A DNA stretch of 64,000 nucleotides, taken from an uncultured Algibacter sp. (GTDB lineage: Bacteria; Bacteroidota; Bacteroidia; Flavobacteriales; Flavobacteriaceae). The DNA lies in the NCBI RefSeq assembly GCF_947495675.1, contig NZ_CANLZX010000021.1, positions 1-64,000 on the forward strand. Reading direction: 5' to 3'. Made by a program: the position numbers and the translations under genes. Each line of letters begins with the position of its first letter. The first letter of the stretch is position 1. The notes under the pieces were generated by a model, which ran no database searches, was not told where the DNA came from, and saw only the letters and a list, made by a program, of their open reading frames with translations. This document shows positions 55,665-63,924 of this stretch, piece by piece.

Positions 55665-56612
55665 ATGAAAAAATTTATTTTAAAAATAGGGTTATATTTC
55701 ATATGTATATTTATAGGACTAGAACTACTTGTTAGAGTTTTCCATTTACATAAAGACCGTCCTGTTCGCTATCTAGATGAATACAATGTTGAAAAATGGA
55801 TACCCAACCAAACTGGTATATGGGTTACTGGAAATCGTAGACAGAATGTTGGAGAATACAAAATAAATAATTTTGGCTATAACTCTGTTTATGATGAGTT
55901 TCAACCTAAAAAAAACAAGAAAGAAATAGCTTTAGTAGGCGACTCATTTATACAAGGTTTCCACCAAAATTACCAAAATTCAATTGGGCAAAAATTAGAA
56001 ACTAAACTAAATAAAAACTATAAAGTATTGGAATTTGGTTATGCAGGTTGGGATCTTGCTGACCAATTACATATGATTAAAGCTTATGAGCATTTATTCG
56101 ATGATATTGAACATGTTGTTATTTACATGCAATATACAACAGATTTAAAAAGGGATACTTATACTATTTCAGATAGGTTTTCTTTAGACACCCCTTTAAA
56201 TAGATTTTTAAAAGAAATAAAAACTGTTGTTTATTTAAGAGATTTAGGATTAATGGATCCAATTACTAAAAGTATAGAAAAAATAAAAACTGTGATTAAT
56301 GGAGATAGATCTGTTAAAGAAGTAGAAAACGTAAATCAAGAAAAAGAAGACCGTTTAAAACTTGAAAACTTTAAGCAGCTCGTAAAACAATATGGATATG
56401 ATAAACATAAGAATGTACTGCTTTTAGATTATAGTTTATGTTCTACTCAATTTCTTGATTATCTTGAGCAGAACCAATTTAAAACAATCAATTTTAACAA
56501 ATCTTTTGAAGTTTCCAAAACACCTCCAACACTTATTTATGATCAGCATTGGAACAACCATGGTAGAAACCTAATAACTAACCTATTAGAAGAATATATT
56601 CAAAATCATTAA
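55665..56612 (+). CDS. SGNH-like O-acetyltransferase partner of MBOAT copy 3
   Basis: The 315-residue protein has an N-terminal membrane helix (about residues 5-25) and a periplasmic SGNH-like domain with ALVGDSFIQGF (nucleophile Ser94) and Asp293/His295 in YDQHWNNHG. It is homologous to the product of 29312-30238, sharing the PVR-LDEY, PNQ-G-W and GDS blocks. It is predicted to transfer acetyl groups delivered by MBOAT copy 3 to the glycan. It is the last plus-strand gene before the convergent minus-strand group. Confidence 0.75.
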   Translation: MKKFILKIGLYFICIFIGLELLVRVFHLHKDRPVRYLDEYNVEKWIPNQTGIWVTGNRRQNVGEYKINNFGYNSVYDEFQPKKNKKEIALVGDSFIQGFHQNYQNSIGQKLETKLNKNYKVLEFGYAGWDLADQLHMIKAYEHLFDDIEHVVIYMQYTTDLKRDTYTISDRFSLDTPLNRFLKEIKTVVYLRDLGLMDPITKSIEKIKTVINGDRSVKEVENVNQEKEDRLKLENFKQLVKQYGYDKHKNVLLLDYSLCSTQFLDYLEQNQFKTINFNKSFEVSKTPPTLIYDQHWNNHGRNLITNLLEEYIQNH

Positions 56613-56667
56613 TACTATTAAACTTAATTAATAAACTTTTTGATAATTATAATATTGATGAATTTGT

Positions 56668-57696
56668 TTAGTTTGATGAAAATAGCCTTTTAATTCTAAG
56701 AACTAAAAAAAACAAAGTTTTGTTATTAAACATGGGCACTACAAAATTGTTATAAATAAAACTTGTTTTGCTTCCTCCCATTGATCCATATTTTAGGCTA
56801 ATAGGATAAGCATCTATCTTTTTAAAGTTATTCAATATTGTTTTTAAGTCTTTAATTTTGAGAATAGAACAATTAAAAGCTTTAATACACAATGTAAAAA
56901 CAAAAGCATGTTGTTTATGCTTATAAACGTTTATAACTTTATCGTAATTTAAATTTGAACTGTTAATGCTTTTTATAAGTTCACCATATTTTTCAATTGC
57001 ATAAACCAAATCATTAATAAATTTTAATACATGTGCTGGCTTTTTATTTGTAGTGGCAGAATTTTCAACTTGAACAAACCTATGAACATCCATATTGACT
57101 TTAGAAATTCTATTGGTTGTTAGCAAAAGTGTCCCTGTAAAAATTGAATCTTGTAAATACCTTCCTTCAGTAAATTTAATTCCAGTATCTAATAAAAAGC
57201 TCCTTTTAATAATATACCACCAGGCTTCATTCCTGAAACGTTTTTTAGAAATATAAGTCATCCCATCCATTACTTCAATAGTTAAATCTTGAATATTTTC
57301 TGTTAATGAATTAGTAAATGAACCATCACTAACATACTTTGTGTTAAATCCTAATATTTCAAGCTTATTGCCTAATGATAACTCCAATATGCGTTTAAAG
57401 ACATTTTTGGCTATGTAATCATCTGCATCAAGAAAATATATATAATCCCCTTTTGAAACCTCTAAACCTTTATTTCGAGCTGCCCCTGCTCCTCCATTTT
57501 TTTGTTTAAACAATTGAATATTTGGATACTTTTCTGCATATTCTTTAGCAATAGAAAAACTAGAATCTGTTGAGCCATCATCTACTATAATGATTTCAAA
57601 TTCATTTTTTGATACATCTTGTGCTAATAAACTGTCTAGGCACCTGACGATATAATCTTCCTTATTATATAAGGGAATAACTATGCTTAATTTCAT
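56668..57696 (-). CDS. GT2-family glycosyltransferase
   Basis: The 342-residue GT-A enzyme begins SIVIPLYNKEDYIVRCLDSL and has the VDDGSTD and FLDADDYI (DXD) motifs that bind the nucleotide-sugar and metal. The C-terminal part is family-variable. It converges with the SGNH gene and is separated by 184 bases, containing nested inverted repeats, from the five-gene minus-strand cassette upstream. The acceptor is unknown, but it probably adds a sugar to the same glycan. Confidence 0.9.
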   Translation of the reverse strand: MKLSIVIPLYNKEDYIVRCLDSLLAQDVSKNEFEIIIVDDGSTDSSFSIAKEYAEKYPNIQLFKQKNGGAGAARNKGLEVSKGDYIYFLDADDYIAKNVFKRILELSLGNKLEILGFNTKYVSDGSFTNSLTENIQDLTIEVMDGMTYISKKRFRNEAWWYIIKRSFLLDTGIKFTEGRYLQDSIFTGTLLLTTNRISKVNMDVHRFVQVENSATTNKKPAHVLKFINDLVYAIEKYGELIKSINSSNLNYDKVINVYKHKQHAFVFTLCIKAFNCSILKIKDLKTILNNFKKIDAYPISLKYGSMGGSKTSFIYNNFVVPMFNNKTLFFLVLRIKRLFSSN

Positions 57697-57748
57697 AACT
57701 ATATATTTCTTATTGTTTTATATTTTAATTGTAATACTCAAGTTAATT

Positions 57749-57793
57749 AGATACTATAAGCTCATAGAGCTACTTTGCTATTAATTAGTATCT
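57749..57793. repeat. Nested inverted repeats between GT2 and KduD-like genes
   Basis: AGATACTA (57749-57756) pairs with TAGTATCT (57786-57793), and inside it AGCTC (57759-57763) pairs with GAGCT (57767-57771) across a three-base loop. It lies downstream of the KduD-like gene on the minus strand and could slow or end transcription, but no T-run follows. Confidence 0.35.
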
Positions 57794-57880
57794 CTAATAT
57801 AGTTTTATTTGCAAAAGGGAAATACGCATTAATTTTTTGTTTTAATAGATATATTGTATTCTGTCTGTTAAATAGAACAA

Positions 57881-58657
57881 TTAACGACCTAAATACCCAC
57901 CATCAACTGGAATAATTGTTCCTGTTATATAGTCACTTGCTGGTGATGCTAAAAATACTGTTAAACCTTTTAAATCGTCTCCATTACCCCATCGTTTCAT
58001 TGGTACTCGCATAAATACTTCTTCAGTTCTTTTTTTGTCATTTATTAAAGCGGTATTTAATTGAGTATCCATATAACCAGGTGCAATACCATTTACACAA
58101 ATACCTTTGGCAGCCCAATCGTTAGATAAAGCTTTAGTTAATTGCCCAACACCTCCTTTTGAAGCTGCATAGGCTGGGATAGTAATACCACCTAAAAAGC
58201 TCATTAAAGAAGCTATATTAATTATTTTACCACCGCCATTTTCTATCATGGTATTTCCAGCATATTTACAGTAATAAAAAGTGGCATCTAAATTAATAGC
58301 AATTACCTTGCTCCACTCTTCTTCTGGAAAATCTTCACTTGGGTAGCGTCTTTGAATTCCTGCAGAATTTATTAATATATCTATTGTACCTCCTAAAATT
58401 TCTAGAGCCGCTTTGTAAGATTCTTTAATTTGTTCAATCTTACTTACATCTGCTTTTAAAGGGCTTACGTTAAGTCCTTTATTTTTAAGGTCTTTACACA
58501 AATCAAATACACGATCATCAAAATCAATAACTACTGTTTGCGCACCTGCTTCAGAAATTGCTTCAACCATTGCTATACCAAGATCACCTGCTCCTCCAAC
58601 AACAATTGCTTTTTTTCCTGTTAATTTAAATTGTTCTAAAATATTTTGCATTTTCAT
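57881..58657 (-). CDS. SDR oxidoreductase resembling KduD
   Basis: The 258-residue SDR enzyme resembles 2-dehydro-3-deoxy-D-gluconate 5-dehydrogenase and gluconate 5-dehydrogenase, with GGAGDLGIA (nucleotide binding), NSAGIQRRYP, NIASLMSFLGG, the Tyr-Lys pair in YAASKGG, and GTIIPVDGGYLGR at the end. The start chosen is ATG 58657; an in-frame ATG at 58687 would overlap the ATP-grasp gene by 14 bases and adds an unconserved basic stretch. As the last gene of the five-gene cassette it probably reduces or oxidises a modified sugar or sugar-acid intermediate. Its true substrate is unknown. Confidence 0.82.
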   Translation of the reverse strand: MKMQNILEQFKLTGKKAIVVGGAGDLGIAMVEAISEAGAQTVVIDFDDRVFDLCKDLKNKGLNVSPLKADVSKIEQIKESYKAALEILGGTIDILINSAGIQRRYPSEDFPEEEWSKVIAINLDATFYYCKYAGNTMIENGGGKIINIASLMSFLGGITIPAYAASKGGVGQLTKALSNDWAAKGICVNGIAPGYMDTQLNTALINDKKRTEEVFMRVPMKRWGNGDDLKGLTVFLASPASDYITGTIIPVDGGYLGR

Positions 58658-58673
58658 TTTTTTTGGGTTAAAT

Positions 58674-59969
58674 CTATTTCTTATCAAAAATATAATCGTC
58701 TGTATTCCATGGTTTCAACCATTCAATAACCATATCTTCTCCATTTGGATCTTTTACTTTTAGCATGTTTTTAATATCTTCAATTGTTTGATTTATCTCA
58801 AAAATTGAATCACCTGCAGTATATATTCTATATAATACCTGTCTTTCTGTTCCTAAAAATGCTTCATCAACAGTATCGCCTTGTTTAAAACGTTCTACAA
58901 CAAAATGGACATTTTTATGTGCTTTCATCTCCTCTAATCCTTCAACAGATTCAATTTTTCCACTTTTAAGAAGTACCCAAATTGAACAAGCAGCTTGGCC
59001 TTTCATCATATAATCATTTCTTTCAGAAAAATCATCTTCACCAAAAACACCTGTTAAAGCAAAGTTTATCAACATTTTTCTGTGATCAAAACCATTAATA
59101 TGAGCTAAATGAATATGCGGTGCTTCACCTTGTAATCTAAAACCTGGGTCATAACTATAAAACACATTATCTTCTACAAAAAACTGCACATTAAGTACAC
59201 CTGTTTTAATGTCTAAACCTTTAAACATTTCAGATAATTTAGGATGAACATCTTTCACAAAAACATCTGAGTATTTTGAAGGATAAACTGTACCTATAGC
59301 AATTGGACTAGAGTTTCCTTGTAGTCTTGTTAAATATCTATCATAAGTAGCAGAAAGGTATGGCACGCCGTCTTTAAAAGTGTAGTATACAGCCATGTCA
59401 TCGCAATTTGAATCCATATATTTCTCAACCAAAACCACTCCTTTCTTAGAGTATTTTAATACATTTTTTACAGTTGATTTATAATCTTCTTCATCTCTAC
59501 AAATTTTCATACCTACGCCACCGCCACTATCTACAGGTTTTACCATTAATGGTAAACTAATATTATCTGGAGTTTTAACTTCAGAATCATTGTTTAGATA
59601 AATTCCTGGAATATCTTGAACGTGATACTCTTTACAGTATCTTTTATATCCATCTTTACTACAAAATGCCTCAATGGTTTTTTCGTTTGCATAACATGGT
59701 AAACCTAATCTTTCACAGATTTCTCGGTATGGTTTCACTAAAATATCTGCTACACCTACTAATACACCATCAACATTTTTTTCTTTAGCTACTGCAACTA
59801 TTCCATCAATATCAAATCCATCAATATCGAATGTTTCATCTGCATTTTTTTTTGCTGGTGCATCAGGATTTGGATCAATTACTATAGTATAAACACCCAT
59901 AGAATTGGCAATATCTACCAATACAGCAGTTTCTGGGTTTCCGCCTAATATGATAAGTTTTTTATTCAT
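58674..59969 (-). CDS. ATP-grasp ligase of unknown substrate
   Basis: The 431-residue protein has the pre-ATP-grasp Rossmann-like domain (about 1-105, opening LIILGGNPETAVLVDIA), the ATP-binding lobe with PLMVKPVDSGGGVGM (about 140-154) and the C-terminal lobe with GVLNVQFFVEDNVFYSYDPGFRLQGEAPH, where the acidic metal ligands lie. It resembles the PurK/carbamoyl-phosphate-synthase-like and amino-acid ligase members. Within a glycan locus it might join an amino acid to a sugar carboxylate or make an amide, but this is only inference from context. It lies 46 bases after the GT2 fusion gene. Confidence 0.8.
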   Translation of the reverse strand: MNKKLIILGGNPETAVLVDIANSMGVYTIVIDPNPDAPAKKNADETFDIDGFDIDGIVAVAKEKNVDGVLVGVADILVKPYREICERLGLPCYANEKTIEAFCSKDGYKRYCKEYHVQDIPGIYLNNDSEVKTPDNISLPLMVKPVDSGGGVGMKICRDEEDYKSTVKNVLKYSKKGVVLVEKYMDSNCDDMAVYYTFKDGVPYLSATYDRYLTRLQGNSSPIAIGTVYPSKYSDVFVKDVHPKLSEMFKGLDIKTGVLNVQFFVEDNVFYSYDPGFRLQGEAPHIHLAHINGFDHRKMLINFALTGVFGEDDFSERNDYMMKGQAACSIWVLLKSGKIESVEGLEEMKAHKNVHFVVERFKQGDTVDEAFLGTERQVLYRIYTAGDSIFEINQTIEDIKNMLKVKDPNGEDMVIEWLKPWNTDDYIFDKK

Positions 59970-60015
59970 TTTTAATTATATTAAATGATATTTTTATTAA
60001 TTACCTATGATTTAT

Positions 60016-61251
60016 TTAGTTAGTTTCAACATATTTAAAATCTTCATTAAAGCCTAAATGGGTTAATAGGTTTGTAATGTCGTCTTCGTTTGTGTTAATC
60101 TTTACAATTTTATTTTCATCTATACCCATAAGTGACAATTCTGTTTTAATTGCATTATGAGTATATGGATTTATTGTTGCTATAATTAAATAATCAAATT
60201 CTGAATTATTAATAGAACCAATAGCGTTAACTGAATTCTCTCCTATTTGTAAGTCATGATAGTCAACATCTATCCATTGTATTATTTTAAAGAAATTAGC
60301 TTTAACATTTGTAGACAAAATATGCTGGCCATAGGAGCCAGAACTATATACAACAACTTTAGAATTTTCTTTTACCTTTAAAAATGGATTAAAGAAAACT
60401 TTACCAAAATTATCTAATATTAAACCTCCAGATCTTATCAAAATTTGTGAATACAAGTAATACTTAATCTGTTTGTTTAAATTTTGTTCATCTAAAACAC
60501 TACTTAGTTTAGACTTTAAAAAGCTCATTAATAATCCTAATCTATAATATTCTGTTTTAGGGTTTTCAATAGATTTAACTATTGAGTCATGTCTTTGCCT
60601 ATAGTAATAAAGCGGGATTCTACTTACCACAAAACTTTTAGCAATAGCCAGATAAGAATATGTTATTGCAGCATCTTCACCCATAATAATTTCGTTTGGT
60701 ACATCAAACAATATATTATTAAGCAATTCTCTTTTAAAAAGCTTATTCCATACGTATGTAGAAACGCCATGTTTACAAAATTCACCATTATATATGGCAT
60801 TTGGTAAGATTGTGTTTTTTACTTCTTTCTCATTATATATACCCGCAGTTGCTGGTTTAATAGTTTCTATTTTACCATCAAACTCTCTAAAATGACCTGT
60901 TGTAACTAGATCGGCATCATTAGCCTCGGCAAGCTTAAACAAAGTATCTAGATAGAATTTATCAACCCAATCATCACCATCAACATATGATATATATTTA
61001 CCCTCCGCTTTTTCTAAACCAGCTTTTCGAGCACTTAATAATCCTCCATTTTGTTTATGAATAACTTTTATTCTAGAATCTTTTTTTGAATATTCATCAC
61101 AAATTTCTGGGCAATTATCGGGACTACCATCATCAACTAAAATTAGTTCAAAGTTGAAAAATGATTGATTTAAAATACTTTCAATACATTCTGGCAAATA
61201 CTTTTCAATTCGATAAATTGGAACAATTACACTAATATCAATTGTATTCAT
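60016..61251 (-). CDS. GT2 glycosyltransferase with C-terminal Rossmann-like domain
   Basis: The 411-residue protein has an N-terminal GT-A domain (about 1-240: VIVPIYRIEKYLPECIESIL, VDDGSPDN, SYVDGDDWV as DXD motif) and a C-terminal extension (about 290-400) beginning KVVVYSSGSYGQHIL and continuing WIDVDY and FDYLIIATINPYTHNAI, which looks like a small Rossmann-type domain with a degraded glycine motif. Such extensions occur on other glycosyltransferases and methyltransferases of sugar loci. It lies within the cassette, 9 bases after the SMP-30-like gene. Donor and acceptor are unknown. Confidence 0.85.
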   Translation of the reverse strand: MNTIDISVIVPIYRIEKYLPECIESILNQSFFNFELILVDDGSPDNCPEICDEYSKKDSRIKVIHKQNGGLLSARKAGLEKAEGKYISYVDGDDWVDKFYLDTLFKLAEANDADLVTTGHFREFDGKIETIKPATAGIYNEKEVKNTILPNAIYNGEFCKHGVSTYVWNKLFKRELLNNILFDVPNEIIMGEDAAITYSYLAIAKSFVVSRIPLYYYRQRHDSIVKSIENPKTEYYRLGLLMSFLKSKLSSVLDEQNLNKQIKYYLYSQILIRSGGLILDNFGKVFFNPFLKVKENSKVVVYSSGSYGQHILSTNVKANFFKIIQWIDVDYHDLQIGENSVNAIGSINNSEFDYLIIATINPYTHNAIKTELSLMGIDENKIVKINTNEDDITNLLTHLGFNEDFKYVETN

Positions 61252-61260
61252 AAATTTAAT

Positions 61261-62073
61261 TTAATTTAATTCAACATAAAACAACCCGCCTCCATATACA
61301 TCATCTTCAGAGTCATCTTTGGCTGTTGTGATATATAAGTTAGAATAATTATCAAAACAACATGAAGTAACGTTTTTACAAGGTAATTTTATTTCTTCTA
61401 TCTTTTCACCATTTATTGGATTCCATTTAGATATACAACTTCCTCCCCACTCGGCAATCCAAAGCATTCCATCTTGGTCTATACACATGCCATCAGGACT
61501 TGCTGCACCTTTGAATTCTATTACATTTGATTTAAATGCAACATCACCTGTGTTTATGTCATAAGAATATTTTGCTACTTTTTTTGTTGGTGTATCAATA
61601 AAGTATAGAAACTTACCATCTTTAGAAAAGGCCAAGCCATTGGAAATGGTAGTATCTTTAATAATAGTCTTATATTTTCCTTTGTAATATGAGTAAACCT
61701 CACCTAAATTTTCTTTAACTTCAGGAAACCCCATTGTACCAATAATAATCCTGCCATTAGAATCTTTTATGCCATCATTATATCTTACAGAATCATTAAT
61801 ATCAATTTGAAAAACAAATGTCTTTTTTAATGTATTAAAGTCAACTTCAAAAAATCCATTTTTAGAAGAAACAATAATTTTTTTTCGTTCTAATAAGAAA
61901 ACACAACTTACAGGAGAATCTAGTTTTAAACTTAAAATTTCTTTAGTTTTAGGATTATAGCAATACACCAAACATTCTAAAATGGATACAAAATAAAGGT
62001 AGTTATTTTCAATGTCAAAAACAGGACCTTCTAGAAGTTTTGAATTAGAATGAAAAACTAAAGATGGAGTCAT
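61261..62073 (-). CDS. SMP-30/gluconolactonase-like beta-propeller protein
   Basis: The 270-residue protein fits the SMP-30/gluconolaconase/LRE family: a six-bladed propeller with LEGPVFD (metal-ligand Glu), RYNDGIKDSNGRIIIGTM (Asn and Asp region), SNGLAFSKDGKFLYFIDT, and SPDGMCIDQDGMLWIAEWGG. These enzymes hydrolyse sugar lactones. No signal peptide is seen, so it is cytoplasmic. It is flanked by an SDR gene (8-base gap) and the GT2 fusion gene (9-base gap). A lactonase in a biosynthetic glycan cassette is unusual and points to an aldonic-acid or lactone intermediate. Confidence 0.85.
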   Translation of the reverse strand: MTPSLVFHSNSKLLEGPVFDIENNYLYFVSILECLVYCYNPKTKEILSLKLDSPVSCVFLLERKKIIVSSKNGFFEVDFNTLKKTFVFQIDINDSVRYNDGIKDSNGRIIIGTMGFPEVKENLGEVYSYYKGKYKTIIKDTTISNGLAFSKDGKFLYFIDTPTKKVAKYSYDINTGDVAFKSNVIEFKGAASPDGMCIDQDGMLWIAEWGGSCISKWNPINGEKIEEIKLPCKNVTSCCFDNYSNLYITTAKDDSEDDVYGGGLFYVELN

Positions 62074-62081
62074 AAAAATAG

Positions 62082-62828
62082 TTATATATATTGGCCGGCA
62101 GTTACTCTAACTAAAGAACCAGTTGTCATAGCAGATTCATCTGAAATAAAATGCATTACAGCAGGTACAGGATCAAAACGATTACACATACGTCCCATTG
62201 GGAGGATTTTTGCAGCTTTATTTTTTAGTTCCTCTTCTGTCATACCCTCAGAGTCTCTTAATTCTAATTCTCCTTCAGTATTTGTCCAACCCATTACTAC
62301 ATAATTCGATCGAACTCCATGTTGAGCATAATGATGAGCAATATGAGTTGACAATGTGTAAAGTGTACTCTTGGTAAGCGCATATGCTGCTCTATTTTTC
62401 ATTCCGTAATCCATGTGGGCAGAGCCAAAGAAAATAATGGAGCCTGTTTTGAATTCCATCATAGATTTTAACACATGCTTTATTAAGAAATATTGAGATT
62501 TAAGGTTGATATTAAAAACGCTATCAAAAACATCTTCTTCTGTATCTATTATAGATGCTACTGGAGTTACTCCAGAATATAACACTAATGCATCTATACT
62601 ATTAAATCTTTTAATTGTTTCGTTGAAAAAATTTTCTATTTCATTAATAGTATTTAAGTCAACTTCATGAAAATAAAGCCTATCAGAAGCATCTAAAGAA
62701 TTAATAATTTCATTACCTTCTTCAAGTTTTCGTCCACAAAAAGACACATTATAACCTTTTTTTAAACAGGATTTAAGTATTTCGTTTCCAACACCCTTAG
62801 TTCCACCCAAAATCATTACTGTTTTCAT
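62082..62828 (-). CDS. SDR-family oxidoreductase
   Basis: The 248-residue SDR enzyme has GGTKGVGNE at the nucleotide-binding turn, the YSG motif in place of the usual NAG, IIFFGSAHMDYGMKNRAAYALTKST with the Ser, Tyr and Lys catalytic set, and a C-terminal TTGSLVRVTAGQYI. It is the first gene of the minus-strand cassette and has a TAGATTTG -7 box 42 bases upstream. Together with the lactonase-like protein and the KduD-like SDR it could form an oxidation-hydrolysis-reduction route on a sugar; the substrate is unknown. Confidence 0.85.
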   Translation of the reverse strand: MKTVMILGGTKGVGNEILKSCLKKGYNVSFCGRKLEEGNEIINSLDASDRLYFHEVDLNTINEIENFFNETIKRFNSIDALVLYSGVTPVASIIDTEEDVFDSVFNINLKSQYFLIKHVLKSMMEFKTGSIIFFGSAHMDYGMKNRAAYALTKSTLYTLSTHIAHHYAQHGVRSNYVVMGWTNTEGELELRDSEGMTEEELKNKAAKILPMGRMCNRFDPVPAVMHFISDESAMTTGSLVRVTAGQYI

Positions 62829-62869
62829 ATATATTTCAATTTATAATGTTAATAGTTTATGACAACGTC

Positions 62870-62877
62870 CAAATCTA
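62870..62877 (-). promoter_or_regulatory. Candidate -7 element of the SDR/SMP-30/ATP-grasp cassette
   Basis: TAGATTTG on the minus strand fits TAnnTTTG and lies 41 bases upstream of the SDR start codon. No -33 element was identified. Confidence 0.35.
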
Positions 62878-63262
62878 ATTTAATTAAATCTAGATTGAAT
62901 ATTTTTATCTATATAAAGAAATTAAATTCGTTTAAATGGACAACAGTTATTTTTAAAGGAGAATTATGTTTTTAAGCTTAGGGTTGCAATTAATTATAAA
63001 CTATAATCATTAGATTTATTTATAAAAAATCTATGTTCAAATATAAAAAAATAAACCTATTGTATTAATGTTTAAAATATAAAATTTATAAATCTGTAAT
63101 TGTAATATCAAAAAAATAAAATTTCACTAAATCTCATATAAATTTGTGAAATAATAATACAAATCATAATGAATATTATAGCCATTACTTTATATAATTA
63201 CTGGTCAAAAAAGAGGTTTTAGCTTTTAAACGAAAAAATTAAGGTTTACAATCTTAAAAATG

Positions 63263-63270
63263 TAAATTTG
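63263..63270 (+). promoter_or_regulatory. Candidate -7 element of the PglC-like gene
   Basis: TAAATTTG fits TAnnTTTG and lies 23 bases upstream of the ATG at 63294. A weak upstream TTTA is present but at shorter than usual spacing. Confidence 0.4.
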
Positions 63271-63293
63271 TGCTTTAATTATATAAAAATAGT

Positions 63294-63899
63294 ATGTACA
63301 AAAATTATATTAAGAGATTATTAGACATAGTTGCATCTTTAATTGGTTTAATCATTTTATTACCAATTATATTACTTTTAATACTTATTTTATTTATTAG
63401 TTTTAATGGTAATCCATTTTTTCTGCATCCAAGACCTGGCAAAAACGGTGTAATATTTAAGGTTATAAAATTCAAATCTATGAATGACAAAACTGACGAT
63501 AAAGGAGAACTTTTACCTCACAATCTTAGAGTTACAAAAACAGGAGATTTTATAAGAAAATTATCTCTTGATGAGCTACCTCAACTTATCAATGTTTTAA
63601 AAGGTGATATGAGTTTAATTGGTCCAAGACCTTTAGAGGTTCGTTACCTACCATTATACAACGATTTTCAAAAACAAAGACATAATGTAAAACCTGGTAT
63701 TTCTGGTTGGGCTCAGGTTAATGGTCGTAACTCTGTTTCATGGGACGAAAAATTTAAGATGGATGTTTGGTATGTTAAAAACATCTCTTTTATAACAGAC
63801 TTAAAAATTATTATCCTTACAATTAAAAAAGTATTACTAAGAAAAGATGTTAATGCTAGTGAAACTCTAAATATGGCTCCTTTTTTAGGTAACAAATAA
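63294..63899 (+). CDS. PglC-like polyprenyl-phosphate sugar-1-phosphate transferase
   Basis: The 201-residue monotopic phosphoglycosyl transferase has an N-terminal re-entrant membrane segment (about 12-36), VIKFKSM, the catalytic Asp-Glu pair in LSLDELPQLINVLKGD, MSLIGPRPLEVRYLPLY, and the PGISGWAQVNGRNSVSWDEKF segment characteristic of the PglC group, which prefers UDP-diNAc-bacillosamine. This fits the dehydratase and aminotransferase of the minus-strand unit, which make the 4-amino precursor. It is the second initiating enzyme in the window; the other, at 18109, is of a more WcaJ-like type. Confidence 0.92.
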   Translation: MYKNYIKRLLDIVASLIGLIILLPIILLLILILFISFNGNPFFLHPRPGKNGVIFKVIKFKSMNDKTDDKGELLPHNLRVTKTGDFIRKLSLDELPQLINVLKGDMSLIGPRPLEVRYLPLYNDFQKQRHNVKPGISGWAQVNGRNSVSWDEKFKMDVWYVKNISFITDLKIIILTIKKVLLRKDVNASETLNMAPFLGNK

Positions 63900-63924
63900 A
63901 ACCATTCATGATGTTTAAATTGGT

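Larger units (their letters stand above)
62829..63293. other. 465-base divergent gene-free region
   Basis: This AT-rich region separates the minus-strand cassette from the plus-strand sugar transferase. It contains a minus-strand TAGATTTG (62870-62877) and a plus-strand TAAATTTG (63263-63270), both fitting the -7 consensus, and a short palindrome AATCTAGATT near 62886-62895. No small gene is supported. Confidence 0.5.

Noticed and set aside
58658-58687. Longer start (ATG at 58687) for the KduD-like gene
   Set aside because: It overlaps the ATP-grasp gene by 14 bases and adds ten basic, unconserved residues; family members begin near the LTGKKAIVVGG segment, so ATG 58657 fits better. The longer form is not excluded.
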